Counted from the stretch's first letter, positions 1 to 11,839 are shown. The stretch: DNA of 64,000 nucleotides from Schistosoma haematobium (GCF_000699445.3 NC_067201.1:16361501-16425500), one strand, 5' to 3'. Translations and numbers: made by a program. Notes: a model not told the origin generated them from the letters alone.

Positions 1-1614
1 GTGTGATATTAAATCTTCTATCAAAATGAAAATATGCAATGATTTATATCTAATCAATGAATACGCTTAATGTTAAGGAGAGAGTGTATAGAGCAAGATG
101 TGTAAGGTAATCTGAAATAGAGAACAAGAGAAAAAGTAAATTAGCGCTTCAGTAAGCATATAAAATGTTTATATTATTTAATTGATGAAAACAATCTATA
201 ATAGTTAACAATAATGTAAAAGTGAGATTAAAGCAGTTTGATTATCAAAACTAGATGTTAGTAGAGTAGGATCTTGAATACATTGGCAAACTGGTCAAAT
301 TCATATGCTTAAAGTGTCATTGTCGTTTACATTACAGTGATCAGTCACAAATAGGCAGTTAGTTATGACCAATTACTTCTTTGAAATTATAGTGGGGATG
401 TGTGATGAATTTGATCAATCAATAGAGTTTTAAAACGTATGTGCAATGTTTTTATAATATGAAAATTGATATTTTATACGGATATTCGTCAAGATTAGAA
501 CGAATAGTTTGACAGAAGTTGGGCACCGAATATTGATAGTTCAAGTAAGTTGAACGTACTCGAGAAGAAGTCGTTATCCTTGACCTTGTGCTGCTTGTGA
601 CTCATAAGCAAGAAGTACTTAAAATGTTAGGGGAATCGATAGTCTCTCTCAGAGGTTTGGGTACTAGTCGTTCATTTCCTCATTCAGAGATGCTACCATT
701 AATTGTTTGATGCCTGAATTGATGGAAGGAGAGTTCACCTCTGAACATAGGAGATAAACTTTATTAACGAATGAAATGAGTGCTAGTAACGATTCACTAC
801 GAGGGAATATTTAAACTATATACTTAAAACCATCAGACGTATAAATAATATTGATCCTTAAGGAATTTCCCTACCAGTATAACTAGATATTTTAGTGGTT
901 ATCTAACCTTTCATCATTGTGCCAGTGAAAAGTTTATTAAAACTACTAATTAATCAAATAATTAGAGTTGAATAGAAACGAAAAACAACACCGAATAAAA
1001 TAAAATAGAAAATTTTAACTGGTTGAAATATTATAAGATACTAATGGAAATATAGCCTGGATAGCACAAAGTTTAGTATATCAGGTGCTCTCAGAAGTAA
1101 AATTCCAATTTAGTTTCTAGGTTCATAAAATGTATGACCACTGAAACTGGAACAAAATAATTGAAAAAATAGGACAGAACATTTATTTCTGTGGTTGGTA
1201 TGGTTACATAAATCAAAAAGTATTGATATAATTACTATCAAACTTGAACTTGTAGAAGACAAGGTAACATACTGATATTAGTAATAATCCAAATGGTTAA
1301 TTAATTAAGCAAAGAAAAAACATAAATGGGTTAGCTTCTGGATTAAAATGAAAATTTTCCTTTGACATTGATGAAATGAAAGTAATTTGGGTTTTTTTTA
1401 GCTTCATTGGCTGTTCAGTCAACACTTAATTGTTTTCCCTATATTTCATATGAAGTTCCATCAGTCAGAACCTTACAAACCCACCTATCAATTCAATCAG
1501 TCTCATTGAATTGAAATATTAAGCAATAAAAGAAGTCTAACTGAGCATCGCTCCGGACGTTGTGTAAATAATGAAAACTACTACACTTAGTCTATCACTT
1601 AGTTGTATCTGATG
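1..1614. other. No gene or repeat recognised
   Basis: AT-rich, stops in all frames, no structure picked out. Confidence 0.6.
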
Positions 1615-2042
1615 TCAGGGGAGTCCTACTCACTGCCTTCTCGCGGTGGGTGTTGTTTACGAAATTGATAGGACGAAAAGAGAATGTCCGGCGCTTTAAC
1701 CGGGTTGGTGGACATTGAGGGTCCACTTATGGAAGTTGGAAAACCCTGATTCCAAATCAATGGTGTACATGGGCTCCAGTATCCTGAAGGAAAAAATGGC
1801 ATACGAACCAGTTATTGGTCACCGGCTGCCATGGGACTACATCTCCTAACGTTGGTACACTACCTTATGGATTAGATCTGTAGGTCAAAGGGCCGGAGAG
1901 TGGCCCCCCAAGAAAACCACCTGCTTCGGTTTTGGCACCTGGGCCGTATCCCAGCCATCACACAAATCTAATTATTTATGTGGCGCATATACATTTGGTG
2001 CCTCCTTGTACCAATGTTTTTATGTTTAAATAAATAAATAAA
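1615..2042 (+). mobile_element. LINE-like retroposon 3' end, TAAA-tailed (copy 1)
   Basis: It shares long stretches with 11985-12438 and, on the other strand, 39005-39555 and 42440-42822. Landmarks are CTCACTGCCTTCTCGCGG, GAAAAGAGAATGTCCGGCGC, TGGAAAACCCTGATTCCAAA and CACCTGCTTCGGTTTTGGCA. All four end in a run of TAAA units, here at 2025-2042. Polarity and tail suggest a 5'-truncated non-LTR retroposon or a SINE using its tail. No intact ORF is seen. Confidence 0.7.
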
Positions 2043-2429
2043 TTGACGTCATATTTCCTAGTTCTTAGTGTTGACTTATTTCTATAGAACAAGTTGTCGT
2101 TTTGCCATGGGATCGATTCACTAAGCTGCACTCAACAACACCATGTATATTTGCAATCTCGAGGGAATTAATAATTCCTCTTACATCTATTCACGCCTTA
2201 ATATCTAAATGTTACACTTTGTGATTAAAACGTTATTGATTCAAATCACTAAACTGAGGGAATCGATCCCCATCAAATGTATTACATAACTTAATTGACG
2301 AATCTTAACAAATATGGAAGTTGATTTTTTGTAACTTTTTTCCCTCCAAAAATTAAGCGTTAATCCAAATTGTACACAGTTAACAAACGAAACAAAGAAT
2401 GAGATAGAAAAAACAACATTAAATAAACT

Positions 2430-2700
2430 AGTATCAGAAGGAGTTTTGTAGAGATTGCAGAAGATTCATTACTCAAGATCATGAAGTTAGACATTAATAC
2501 CGTTGGATGCCGGCCAACTCAGTGGTGTAATGGTTAAACGTTCGCACGCGAGACTGATAGGTTATGTGTTCGAATCTCGTGAGGCGGGGTCGTGGATACA
2601 CACTATTGAGGAGTTCCACAATAGGACGAAACGACCATCCAGTGCTTCCAGGTTTTCCATGGTGGTCTAGCTTCAATTGACTCATGATCTCAACTAATGA
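2430..2700 (+). mobile_element. Family B tRNA-promoter/hammerhead SINE, copy at 2.5 kb
   Basis: It starts with a minus-oriented fragment of the family 3' terminus (TATCAGAAGGAGTTTTGTAG at about 2433). A plus unit follows: GAAGTTAGACATTAATACCG leader, A-box block CCAACTCAGTGGTGTAATGG, B-box TGTTCGAATCTC, a hammerhead-like segment at 2600-2645, and 3' part GTCTAGCTTCAATTGACTCA. The ribozyme core is TTGAGGA (C3 to U) and stem III is ACGACCAT, so it is probably inactive. Confidence 0.75.
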
Positions 2701-3035
2701 AATTAAATAAACTACTTTTAAATATTACTAATTTAAGATAAAATAATATTTACCATGCTACTTACCACCAGATGGTTTCTATTCGTTACATATAAATGGT
2801 AATCTCTTAACCCTTCTTTAAGTAAAAAACAATTTTATACATCTGTTTCATTGAAACAAGATTGAGATAACTAATTCTGTAAACAAGTGATTGGACATGT
2901 TTTATACATTTATAAAAAACAAATGAATGTAAAAATGTTTATATTTAGTATAATTTATAATTAATTTCCCACGTGGTACATAAAGAACAAAGAAGAAGAA
3001 GAAGAATACTTTTTATCTAGTTCAAATTAAATATA

Positions 3036-3044
3036 CCCCCCCCC
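3036..3044 (+). repeat. C9 homopolymer
   Basis: Isolated C run in AT-rich DNA; such runs often mark sequencing uncertainty. Confidence 0.9.
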
Positions 3045-3138
3045 GGATTAAATGTTCATTCAAGGGTAGATTTAAAAATTAAACAACATATTTCTATATT
3101 TAATCAGTAAATTGATTATTTTCAATATGTGAAATATG

Positions 3139-3232
3139 TGCACTACTGAGGAGTTCCATAATAGGACGAAACGACTATCCAATGCTTCCAGATTTCCTAT
3201 GATGGTCTAGCTTCAATTGATTCATGATATTA
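3139..3232 (+). mobile_element. Family B fragment starting at the ribozyme
   Basis: Contains only the hammerhead (3140-3185) and part of the 3' region. The core CTGAGGA and GAAA are intact and stem II (GTTCC/GGAC) is partly paired. Stem III ACGACTAT and stem I GCACTA/CAATGC have mismatches. It is 5'-truncated within two bases of the first ribozyme strand. Confidence 0.7.
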
Positions 3233-3239
3233 AATAATT

Positions 3240-3495
3240 GGAAACGTGACAATATTTGAATCGAACGGTACTTGGTTCAAGTTTCAGAGTGAACATCAAC
3301 TCTGAGGTGTAGGCACATCCAGCTGATGAATCCATAATACAACGAAATGCGCATCCTAGATTCCACTGCTAGTCACTATCCATCTTTGCTTAGAATACTT
3401 GTGATTTCAGGCAATATTGAGGCAATCCGCACAGGATGCACATATACCAATAAGTGACTGATCAACTGCAGTCCTTAACATTCAAGCAAACGATA
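3240..3495 (+). mobile_element. Family A (Smα-type) SINE with damaged hammerhead
   Basis: B-box region GTTCAAGTTTCAGAG, then CATCAACTCTGAGGTGTAGG, a hammerhead at 3317-3361 and the family 3' part (CACTATCCATCTTTGCTTAG to GCAGTCCTTAACATTCAAGC). The core CTGATGA and GAAA are intact and stem III is ATGCGCAT, still a perfect palindrome after paired changes. Stem II (ATCC/CAAC) has collapsed. Confidence 0.75.
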
Positions 3496-4674
3496 TCAAG
3501 TGAATTCATTGAAAACTCAATTACTCTTTGTCTACAGCAGAAATATGACCTTGATTTTTTTCGTTTGTAAAAAAGTCCACAATTTGACCTTGTTAAATAT
3601 AATAAACCATATACTATGTGACTCATCAATCTGTGTATGTAAAATAACCTAGAATTCACATTTATTTAAACTACCAATAAATAATTCAATGTACAATAAT
3701 CATGAATGTGCTAAACTTAAAATATCATTGTTTTGTTTTAGTAAATGAATATATCGACGAAACAATTGATATCCATTTATTTTATGACTTAATAGCATGT
3801 CAATTTTGGTTGAATAGAGAACAAATGGATAGAGTCAATTAATAAAATAATGAAACAAAATATGAGTCTTTAGTAGGGTTAAAATTGAGGATTGGTTTTA
3901 AGCATCTACTATTCTGAACTATGATATAAACTAAACTTATTTGTATTGTATTCGTTTTTACTTATTTATTGAACTAATACATGAAATACTTCATGCAGCA
4001 TAGTCATTTGGGGAATCTTTGTCTATCTTTTGATATCACGTTCTGAGTCCTTAAAATGCCCCGCTGTATCATTTACTATGGTTATAAATTATGAACATTG
4101 TTTGATATCGGTTAGTCTTAGTAATGAAGTGGTATTCATTTTTTCTATCTTCATCTAAATCTTCATTTATAAATCATATATAAATGTTTGAAACAACCGA
4201 CACACATTCCATTTAAACGATCTATCTCAAAGTACAACTCTTTTGTGTAACCTTTAATTTCATTCTTGTTTAATTCACGGGTAATATTCAGGCAGAATTT
4301 CTTCATTGGATATTCTTTTCATGAATACCATTGACTTTGTTTTGCAACATTTGTTTACTGAGCGGTTTTGTGTGAAAATTACCAGTTTCACCATCTCCAG
4401 TTATCTCGGTGATTATATTAGTTAACTAACTATTATTGTCATAATACATCTATGATGAACTATTGCCTGTGGTCTCATGTTATCATTCATACTAGCTGAA
4501 TAAAAATATTTTAAAATCAACTTCGCAACAATAATCATTTTCAACACAGAATTACATCAGTCTTGCTTAACAAATTATGTAACAGAGTTATTACTCTTGA
4601 TAGTTTAACAAACTTTCATCTCATTTTAAAAAGATCCAATAGACTACTTGATTATCAATTATTTAGCATTGTAG
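3496..4674. other. No gene or repeat recognised
   Basis: AT-rich; short open frames look random. Confidence 0.6.
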
Positions 4675-5290
4675 TGGCTGGTACTGTGTCAACCCGGGTA
4701 GGCTATTCTAGCTTCTGGACAGACCAAATTATTCATTCTCCTCAAGCTACATTTTGACCTTGTCAATTATTCGCTGATTAACCCTGATTGTTTTCATATG
4801 ATCGTATGTGTGTCAGTTGCTTGCCTCGTACATTGTGTGTCTGCAACTTATTTTTGTCTGAATATAAATATATAGAGTCAAGCTTGATGAAATGGAGTGA
4901 GCTCACTTACCTTCTCCACTGCGCGCCATTTCGTCTCACTTTGCTCTCACCTCTTCTATTTCTCCGTCTATGATCATCTGTCTTGATCAACGATTGTATG
5001 AAATGCACTTATTTGAAATCCATTCTCGTTTTCCGTTATTCACTAACGCGAATAAAGTCGATGATTATATACGAGTGTACTTGCGATGCATATTTCGATG
5101 AAAATCATAATAAGACTTGATCAGAGTCAGATAAAGAGCCACACTAAAGTGGTGAACCCGAGGATGAACTTAACGTAGCAAACTACGTCGATGAAGAATC
5201 CTCCGCACTGCATACTTTCGACGAACAGACTCAATGTATCTTTCTCAAACGATCAAATCACAGAAAGATCACGGCACCACTAAAGTATTG
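4675..5290 (+). mobile_element. Possible LTR or promoter-like island
   Basis: Richer in G+C than its flanks, with a TATA-like ATATAAATATATAGAGTC at about 4862 followed by a pyrimidine-rich stretch. Two mirrored GTAGCAAACTACGTCGATGA-type blocks lie near 5175. No target-site duplication or primer-binding site could be confirmed; it may also be a degraded repeat of another class. Confidence 0.3.
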
Positions 5291-6384
5291 TAAATTTACT
5301 GGAACTTGAAATTAAGATTTATAAAGTAGTTCACATAAAACAGAAAGAAAATAACTTTTACAAAAAGTTTTAGATCCAACATAAACGTTGATTTCATTTA
5401 AAATTTCTCTTAATTCTTAATCATTAAATAGATTTACGAGGTAAATTCAATTAAAACTCATTCGAGTTTTTAAAAAGATGCCATCACCTAGACAACAAAT
5501 TTTCAAATATCCTTCTTTCTATGTTACTATGCTTACGATTATGATAATAATAATTATTATCCCTCTATTGATATTATGTCTGTTTTCTAACGCTTTTTTT
5601 CGCATGATTCCAAAGTGTATATCTCACTGAGAAGCATAAAAAAACACGAAAAAAAACAGACAATATTGAATTTTATTTTGTTACTAACCATTTTTTTTTC
5701 TCATCATTCAACTAGGATATTTGATTAAATAAAATTTAATTTTTTTCAGAGTAGAAAATAGTTCATTAATTCAATTCTCCTATTGAAAATGTATAATTTT
5801 TATTTATTTGATAATTCGATTACCTTTTAATGAAATTTATTGTTTCCCCCCCAAAAAAAGAGAAAAGAACAGAAAAAAAAGGGAGAACAGAACCAGAATA
5901 GACGATATGAACATATTGAATCAGACGGAAATGTTTGTGTTTTCCAGTCTGATTAACTGATGTTAATTCCAGGTCATTCTATGTAGACATACGTTTATTG
6001 GCGTTTTTTAAAGTTAGTTAGATGCTTGTCTAGTTAAGTATATATATCTATACACATATTGGTTTGAAGAAAAATAACTTTTAATTCATCACTTCCTTCT
6101 ACCTTCATTATACACTTTAACTTACAAATTTATCATTAACCAAACACGTTTGTATTTGAAACTGAGTAAGTTTAATCGACCAGACTAATATTATAGAAAT
6201 CCTAATCAAAATTGGATTTGCATAATATTGTTTTCGTTTTTAATAAAGTTAACGTGTTTCATTTGTTTACATATGTATGAGTAACCGAGTAAAAAGAATT
6301 AAAAATAAATCATTTCTTTCTGAATAGATTGTATGTATTTATTAAAAAAAAAAAGAAGAACAAAGAAATCACTGCAAAGTAATC
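5291..6384. other. AT-rich stretch with A/T and C/A homopolymer runs
   Basis: Notable runs: C7A7 near 5846, A8 near 5873 and A11 near 6345. No gene seen. Confidence 0.6.
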
Positions 6385-6540
6385 ATGAATCAATTGAAAC
6401 TAGACCGCTATGGAAAACCTCGCGAGGCAGGATCGTGGATGTTCACTGCTGAGGAGTCGCACAATAGGACGAAATGGCCGTCTAGTGCTTCCAGGTTTTT
6501 CATAGTGGTCTAGCTTCAAATGACTTATAATCTCAACTAC
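6385..6540. mobile_element. Family B foldback copy with near-intact ribozyme
   Basis: A minus-oriented piece of the 3' region (6387-6419, AATCAATTGAAACTAGACC) is joined head-to-head to a plus unit beginning at CGCGAGGCAGGATCG. The tRNA-like part is missing. The plus part carries the ribozyme at 6443-6488 and the 3' region to about 6540. Confidence 0.72.
6443..6488 (+). ncRNA. Hammerhead ribozyme, family B, best-preserved copy
   Basis: Stem I TCACTG (6443-6448) / TAGTGC (6483-6488), core CTGAGGA (6449-6455), stem II GTC/GAC around GCACAATAG, GAAA (6471-6474), stem III A-TGG/CCG-T, cleavage after GTC (6482). N at core position 7 is G, which the CUGANGA consensus allows. Stem III keeps full pairing through one G-U, stem I has five pairs, and stem II is shortened by one pair relative to the consensus GTCC/GGAC. 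Confidence 0.78.
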
Positions 6541-8254
6541 AAAATTACTAAAATCTCCATGAAACCTCTTTCTGATGATGAAAATATGTTAAATGATAAG
6601 GCAATTTCAGTTAGGTAAACATTTAAACACTGAAGTTCACCCTTGTTTTTAAAATGTCTTAGTAACCTAAATGTCAAAAGATTAGGCCAAAGTTTCTCAA
6701 ACTACACAGTTAGAATTCAGTTATCAATATGCTCAACATCAGTCAGTTAATAATTTCAATGAATAGTTACATCATTAATAACATCGATAATATTACAGCT
6801 GACGATTTCTCACTAATGTTGTTGATATAATCTTGTATGAGGTATGAAATTACATTATATTCTGAATTAATATCTACTGAAAAACTATTGAAGATACCAT
6901 CAGGTTGGATCCAAAGTCTAAATATGCTACTATACGGATGACATAATGGTTATTAATTAATTTGTAAATATCTTTTACAAAAGACAAAGCTATAATTAAA
7001 AATACTGAAAATTGATCAATGATTACTGTTTCACTAGTTGAAATCATGAGTCAATTGAAGCTAGATTACCATGAGAAACCTGAGAGCACTAGACGGCCGT
7101 TTCGTCCTAATACGGGAATCCTCGGTAGTGCCCATCCACGATCCCGCCCCCCCGCGAGATTTGAACCCAGGATATATCAGTCTCGCTTGTGAGCGCTTAA
7201 CCATTAGACCACTGAGCTGGCCTTCATCCAAGACTGTTAATATCTAACCTCAACCAATCCACTCTTAAAACTTTCAAATGTTTTGCTTTATTAAAAAGAA
7301 AGAGAAATGTTAAACTTATCTGATAACTCATTTCAATGATATTTATTCTTCACTTATTGATTCTCTCAAACGGGAACCATTGAAAATCGAGTTCAGATTT
7401 GATTTCCTTTATAAAAAAACCGCAAGTCTTATTGAAAGATTTTACAGACAAAAATAATGTCAACTAATGTGAATTCGTTAAGATAACCACAAAATGAAAT
7501 GAAGAATAAATTTATTGTATTCACTTTTAGACATTGAGATTTTATTATGACGTTAGTAATAAGTGTGACATGGCTGTTAGTGATTAACTTTTTGTGAAAG
7601 AAAAGTTCATAAAATGAAAGAAAAAAACTGTACACATTTTAGTTTGATTAATCAAAGTTTGCAGTAGATGTATACACTACTGAATGACTCCTCTGTTATC
7701 TTTGCTCTTAAAATGTAGAATAAATTGTTAGTTTGATGTTTTTATGGATAATCAATAAACTGATTAAATCATAAATTATTCAACTTAGTACTAAGAAATC
7801 ATCCGGGGGGAGTTTCATATTTGAAGTTCCAGATAATGGTTTAAAGATTACTTTTACTATCAAGTTATTTCGGCTAGAGAACCTTTGAAAACCACAGTGG
7901 CATGTTTAATTTTGAAATTCTTCATACTTATGAATAACGTTGAGATAAAGTTCTTTAATTATAGTGAATAGGTCAACCATGTGTGATACGAAGCAGTTAT
8001 TCACTAACAGAATTAATTTCCCAATACTGTGACTGATAAAAATAAGAAAAAATATGATCGTTAGATTTCAACTTAGTGATTTAAAGAGTCATGAGCTTGT
8101 CGTGAGACCAGAAACTTATTGGTTTCATCTAATATGAATCTGAAATAACTGTCCAGTAATTCCTGATTTCGAAGGTTACTTGTCAAATAATATTGATCGG
8201 TGATGTGGATTCATATAATCAGCATAGACTATCTTACCTTTATAAGAATAGTTA
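6541..8254. other. Otherwise unassigned apart from the family B unit at 7038-7232
   Basis: Nothing else recognised in 6541-7037 or 7233-8254. Confidence 0.55.
7038..7232 (-). mobile_element. Family B SINE, minus strand
   Basis: Nearly full unit from the tRNA-like block (GGCCAGCTCAGTGGTCTAAT on the minus strand at about 7200-7221), through GGTTCAAATCTCGCG, to the 3' region ending near 7038. The hammerhead at 7086-7131 has core CCGAGGA (U4 to C), but stem I is GCACTA/TAGTGC, fully complementary after a paired change from GCACTG/CAGTGC. Stem III ACGGCCGT is intact. Confidence 0.75.
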
Positions 8255-9185
8255 TCAAAAGTAAAGAAGAGGGGTGAAATAATCAGAGTTGAGAAGACTA
8301 TTATCACCATAAAATCTGTGATAGAAATATCATTGTATAGTGCTCAAAACATTTAAAATTGTCATGAAGAATTCTTTTAATCATCATATACTAAAAATTG
8401 CAATGTTTAAAGTATCAAATACTTACTTTTTTCTGTCTGGATTTTGCACAATGAATGAGTCAATCAGTTTTCATTTAAGTTTACTTTAAGTATTGTAAAT
8501 TCACAAAAAATAATTTCATTAGTGGTTCGTTAAGTAGCAGGCGAATCGGTAGATTGGGATAGCTAAAGTGGATAACGATTTTTATATATAACTTCTTCAC
8601 ATCGATATTGTTGTGGAGTATGCTATTTATGTCTATAGATATAAGTAGTAAGTAACACCAATCAAAAGTCGAAAACCTGGCAGCAGAAGTCTAAGAAGAT
8701 CGAGCTGAAGAGAATAAAAAAGAAAACAGAGGTGAATTGTGAAGAGGAAGAGTTATACAGAATGTGAAGGACAAATGATGGAAATTCGAAAATGAAGTAT
8801 CCAGTGTATGGTTTTTACATTTTGCCAACCGCTCGCAAAACCGAAGTTCCGAGTTTTCAATGGTGGTTTGAAGTTGGTCGACTCATGATGATTGTTCGTT
8901 CACAACATGGTGACAAGGATAGTTATCCTTTAGTTTCATCTCTTGGCTTAAGTTTTGTAGTCTGGGTAGATCTTCTATAAGAAATATTAAAAGAGAAAGT
9001 TTTATCGTGAATAAATTCACACAGTTTAATTTACGATTCTTTGTAATGATATTTCCATAATATTACGATCGATAACCTGAGTATGAGTATTGGATAACAA
9101 ATAAACTGCCGAAGACCACTGAACTTCAAAAGGCTTCACTACTTTTGCTGAGTAATACATATGACCTATACAGACATTCTGTTGT
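8255..9185 (+). repeat. Segment duplicated at 32770-33392 (direct orientation)
   Basis: Matches include AATTAAAATTGTCA-like, AACTTCTTCACAT, ATATTACGATCGATAA, AAAAGGCTTCACTACTTTTG and TCTGATTCTTTGTAA-type blocks in the same order. The copies are diverged. This copy is longer because of the family D insertion at about 8608-8907. The nature of the segment (old element or local duplication) is not clear; no ORF is visible. Confidence 0.6.
8608..8907 (+). mobile_element. Dispersed repeat family D inserted in a duplicated segment
   Basis: TGTGGAGTATGCTATTTATG, GATATAAGTAGTAAGTAACA, CCTGGCAGCAGAAGTCTAAG and AATGAAGTATCCAGTGTATG recur at 20888-21185 and 24262-24500. The paralogous segment at 32755-33400 lacks this piece, so it is an insertion of about 300 bp. 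Its right end (GAGTTTTCAATGGTGGTTTG) resembles the family B 3' region. Confidence 0.6.
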
Positions 9186-10551
9186 TTGTTTTAAAAGTGA
9201 CTTGAAAATCACTTGGTTATTTTAAGAATCATTCAAGATTGTCCCTAGCTCTACGTTGTCAAACAATCCTACGTGTAAGCTAATATTGACTGATTAGAGT
9301 TTGTCAACTATTACTTTCTTCAAAGGTAATAATTTAGCAAACAATCATAAACTATTTTTGTGAAGAACTCCTTTTTTTCTTCTTACTGGTGACAATCGAA
9401 TTGATAGAGAAATTTACCCAAAGATGTATTTAACTCGGTAATTCACTCAATACTTGATTAATTTTAGTCAGTTCTTACAAATATCTTCTACACTTGAGTC
9501 TATAACCAGAACTAGGAGTCAAAAACATAAAGAGAAGCTACGCTTTCAAATTACGTTCAGTTTACTCGATTATTTCATCATAAAGTATTGAAAAGTTGAA
9601 ATGAAATCATTCTTCTTCCATCAACCATAGATATGTTTTCATGCTAGTTACTTCTAGTCACACCTAACATTTAAATTTTTTAATCTCTAAACGTATACAC
9701 AATCAAAAATGGTCTGTATGTTTATAATTAACTAAGAAGAAGAATTCACAAAGTTAACTTTACTTTAAGGGAATAGTGGTCAGTTGTATTTCAGAAATGT
9801 TTTATGATTAACAATGCTAACTAACTTGGTTATTATATAAATTCTCCATTGTCACTGTATATTTGAACCGCTGTGTTTCTAATGTCCTGGTGAAGATAAT
9901 GACGTAACTACTGGCTAGCGAGCGAAGACAGACACATCCAGTTAAACGAAATATATAAGACTACATAATATTGTAAATCTTTTTCGTTATTAATTTCTAC
10001 TTTAGATTTTACTATGTTGACTCCTCGTAAATGATGTCAGTAAATTAATGCCTAATCTAATCTGGTTCTCAATCGTTGGTTGGATTACCAACATGATCTA
10101 TTATGGTTTATCAATTGAATACCCAGTCTAGTACTTAGTTTATTTATCTAGTGTCAAGTTAATTTAACACAGCTAATATCCAGTGTCCTAGATGTGGGAT
10201 CGCATGTATAGATCATATACATTCCCGTTATTATAGTTTCCAACATGATGACAGTTTAAATATCGAAGATTGATTAAAAAGTCAATATTTTAAAGTTTCA
10301 TCGTACAAACATTAAAACAAATCCCGAGTTCGTAAGTTGATAAAAATTAACCATTAGTTAGTCAGTTTGTTAATTGAGAACAAGAGATTACAATGAGTTT
10401 TTTCTTTTTTGTTTCTATAAAATACAGTCTATATGAATTCCTTTTTAAAGAATCCTTATACAAAAGCTTACGAATACTTAGTTGTATTATACATACTGTT
10501 ACTGAGTTTATGCTTATTATGCATTAATGTATTGATGATAGTATTAATGAT
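9186..10551. other. No gene or repeat recognised
   Basis: AT-rich with stops in all frames. Confidence 0.6.
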
Positions 10552-10832
10552 AAATGGTGGTTGGAGGTAATCGACCGGAAACCCTGGACCCGGGTTTCGT
10601 GCTACTTGGCACTCGTCAGCAAGGTGTACCTGTAATCTTGAGGGAACTGATGGTCTCTGGCGGATTCAATCCCATGTCACCTAGCTTCACAATCAGAGAC
10701 GTGCACACAGTGTCAAGTCACCTAGACTGGTGGCCACATTGCAACATGGTCGATAGCATTGGATCTGCACTAAATAAGGACTTGACACACATGACCATTG
10801 ATCACCACCCTGTGATCAATCAATTGTGATTA
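10552..10832 (-). mobile_element. Family C tRNA-promoter/hammerhead SINE, copy C1
   Basis: Minus-strand unit. In transcript order it has a leader (10832 down to about 10700) beginning with the palindromic AATTGATTGATCAC. Then comes a damaged tRNA-like part in which the B-box region reads GGGATTGAATCCG; the A-box half is largely lost relative to C2. Last comes the hammerhead at 10581-10625 followed by GGAAACC-derived 3' sequence (mirror of GGTGGTTGGAGG). It shares the whole ribozyme module with 62303-62510 and 62650-62740. Confidence 0.75.
10581..10625 (-). ncRNA. Hammerhead ribozyme, family C, intact core
   Basis: On the minus strand the order is stem I ACCTTG (10620-10625), core CTGACGA (10613-10619), stem II GTGC/GCAC enclosing CAAGTA, GAAA (10595-10598), stem III ACCCGGGT, cleavage residue C of GTC (10587), and stem I CAGGGT (10581-10586). 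All invariant residues of the CUGANGA/GAAA core are present. Stem I pairs 6/6 with two G-U pairs, stem II 4/4, and stem III is an 8-nt palindrome with no loop. Such a stem III is weak in a monomer and favours dimeric cleavage, as known for newt satellite and Smα hammerheads. This is the best-preserved ribozyme in the window; activity is inferred, not shown. Confidence 0.88.
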
Positions 10833-11191
10833 ATGATAAATGTTAAAAATCTCATAGACATAACATTATCAATAGGGGAGGGAATTTAATTCTTAACAAT
10901 CCATAATATTTATTGTATGTAGCTAGTCTAATGTTTAATATTATGTCATCATTGTCAGAATGACAAAGAAAGTGGCATTTTATCTCATATTTATAGTATC
11001 TAGGTCGGTATCTTAATAGATGTATATTAATGTTTAAATTAATCACATATAGTTTCATTTGATCATATTCTATTCAATAGTCCTTAACTTTTACATAGAA
11101 TTACGTTACACATAAAATTGAACGATAAACACTAAATTAGTTTAAATATGAAACAATATAGTTACATGCTAAATGACAGAATTTCAATTTA

Positions 11192-11193
<2 letters not shown>

Positions 11194-11242
<49 letters not shown>
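11194..11242. repeat. (ATT)n microsatellite
   Basis: About 16 ATT units; a related (AAT)n lies at 11474-11497. Confidence 0.97.
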
Positions 11243-11244
<2 letters not shown>

Positions 11245-11473
11245 ATCATAGATACATAATTTGTTTATATTCCCCATCATCATTATCATTCTTGATTTAC
11301 TAAGGTTCCTTTTCATGGGTCAACATAAAAACCATCAAAAATTAAAAAAATAAAGAAGTTGAATAGATTAGTAATTTAGAATTTTATTCAACATTGAATA
11401 ATCATTAGTAGTGTTAGAGACATTGGCATAAATGTCATAGTAACATCATTGTTAGAATCAATTGAATAATTAA

Positions 11474-11497
11474 ATAATAATAATAATAATAATAATA
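11474..11497. repeat. (AAT)n microsatellite
   Basis: About 8 units. Confidence 0.95.
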
Positions 11498-11782
11498 TTA
11501 TGACTTTTATTTTCATTGTTGACATTTCATTACAAATTAGATAAATGATAATAGAAGTTAAAATGAAGGAAGAAAAAGGGAAAGAGAATGATTATGAATT
11601 TAATTCATGTGTCTGTGTGTTGTTATGACGTTTGATTCTTTTTTAAAAATACTAAATATGAATGTTATAAAAAGTAAATAAGTTTTAAATAGATGACTTC
11701 CTTTTTTATATTTTATTTAAACAATATATTCTTAAGATAGTTACATGTGTTACCGTATAAGAGTTGTCCAGCTTTGCATATC

Positions 11783-11783
<1 letters not shown>

Positions 11784-11837
<54 letters not shown>
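11784..11837. repeat. (TA)n microsatellite
   Basis: About 27 uninterrupted TA units. Confidence 0.98.

Positions 11838-11839
<2 letters not shown>

Noticed and set aside
10554..10829. 91-codon plus-strand open frame
   Set aside because: Runs through the family C SINE on the strand opposite to its promoter and ribozyme; no coding meaning.
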